Shown: one piece after another, positions 15,926-16,332 of the stretch
Numbering within the stretch: position 1 is the stretch's first letter
Layout of the letters: every line of letters begins with the position of its first letter
DNA from: an uncultured Pseudomonadales bacterium
GTDB lineage: Bacteria; Pseudomonadota; Gammaproteobacteria; Pseudomonadales; Pseudohongiellaceae
NCBI GenBank assembly: GCA_938082955.1
Contig: CALKDE010000362.1
Location: 1 to 16,332, forward strand
Length of the DNA stretch: 16,332 nt
Direction of reading: 5' to 3'
Program-made: the position numbers and the translations under genes
Notes under the pieces: generated by a model
Seen by the model: only the letters and a program-made list of their open reading frames with translations
Databases searched by the model: none
Told to the model about the DNA's origin: nothing

Positions 15926-16066
15926 GCTAATTCCTCTTTTTATTAATTTATACCTTCAGTGAATTCTACAAATTGAATGCTCAATTTATAGATAGGACTA
16001 ATTACTATATCCCAAGACTATTACTTACTCCCTTTGAACATAACTGTCCATAAAAAAATTCGAACT

Positions 16067-16150
16067 TATCAGGAATGGGGAAATAAATGATTGATCGTTC
16101 AGGTCAGATCAGGCTCATACTTTAACAGTTGATTTTTCTAATTCCTGATA
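16067..16150. repeat. 10-bp perfect inverted repeat enclosing 64 bases
   Basis: TATCAGGAAT at 16067-16076 is exactly complementary to ATTCCTGATA at 16141-16150. The enclosed 64 bases are AT-rich and contain no gene. It could be a regulatory dyad or the trace of a small inserted element; neither is supported further. Confidence 0.5.
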
Positions 16151-16162
16151 GGTGATCTATGA

Positions 16163-16332
16163 GTGCCTATTACTTTAGTCTTTAGCGCTAGAATGAATGC
16201 CCTGATCGATATCGCCGTGCTTGGCGAGGAAGATGAGGAAACCAAGGTGCCTGAAATTCTTCATATCGAAAAGCGGCGGGTCGATTCTGAGAATCAAACG
16301 TTTGTGTTTGTTGTGGACAGCAGGCCGGTGTC
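16163..16332 (+). CDS. Partial reading frame, possibly the C-terminal part of an efflux adaptor (MFP/HlyD type)
   Basis: An open frame runs off the right edge. GTG at 16163 has AGGTGA seven bases upstream; ATG at 16193 is an alternative without a visible site. The readable protein includes ARMNALIDIAVLGEED, then KVPEIL and ENQTFVFVVDSRPV. This resembles the end of periplasmic adaptors of RND or ABC exporters, where a beta-barrel strand (MxAxIDI) is followed by a VPxxAL segment and VFVV strands. If so, the N-terminal two-thirds are missing and this is a truncated gene. The similarity is short and could be chance. Confidence 0.4.
   Translation, partial: MPITLVFSARMNALIDIAVLGEEDEETKVPEILHIEKRRVDSENQTFVFVVDSRPV

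Overview
The window looks like part of the chromosome of a Gram-negative, probably marine or environmental gammaproteobacterium. The evidence is a TonB-dependent outer-membrane receptor, many Sec-type signal peptides, several periplasmic c-type haem proteins and PQQ enzymes, moderate GC in genes with AT-rich spacers, and GGGGTCAGAGT repeats of the REP type. The species cannot be named from this sequence. No rRNA, tRNA or CRISPR array was seen.

Left part (1-5440). The N-terminal 416 codons of a TonB-dependent receptor run off the left edge on the minus strand. A gene-free stretch of almost 800 bases follows; it holds three degenerate 25-26 bp repeats that look like the end of a lost insertion sequence, and an 8-bp tandem repeat array. 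Next come a membrane-anchored or secreted SGNH/GDSL hydrolase (minus) and a large secreted protein with an Fn3-like domain and a right-handed beta-helix (minus), part of which is very GC-rich.

Middle part (5441-15149). This is the core of the window: a periplasmic redox locus with three unrelated PQQ beta-propeller dehydrogenases. The first (5441-7471, plus) has a C-terminal cytochrome c domain and sits between two identical 15-bp direct repeats. A minus-strand operon then reads from 12112 down to 7739: an unknown secreted protein, a PHM-like copper monooxygenase fused to a cytochrome c module, and a PQQ dehydrogenase with an N-terminal cytochrome c domain. Gaps are 17 and 10 bases. Divergent from it is a plus-strand pair: a haem-less PQQ dehydrogenase of the glucose-dehydrogenase type and, 28 bases later, an exported metallo-beta-lactamase-fold protein that has lost key zinc ligands. 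The simplest reading is one periplasmic pathway in which a copper enzyme hydroxylates an unknown substrate and quinoproteins oxidise the resulting alcohol or aldehyde, with electrons leaving through haem c. The substrate cannot be read from the sequence, and no PQQ biosynthesis genes are present here.

Right part (15150-16332). There is a decayed IS3-type orfA remnant, a small integral membrane protein (minus) with a likely terminator, a 10-bp inverted repeat, and the start of a plus-strand reading frame cut by the right edge whose sequence loosely resembles the C-terminal part of an efflux adaptor.
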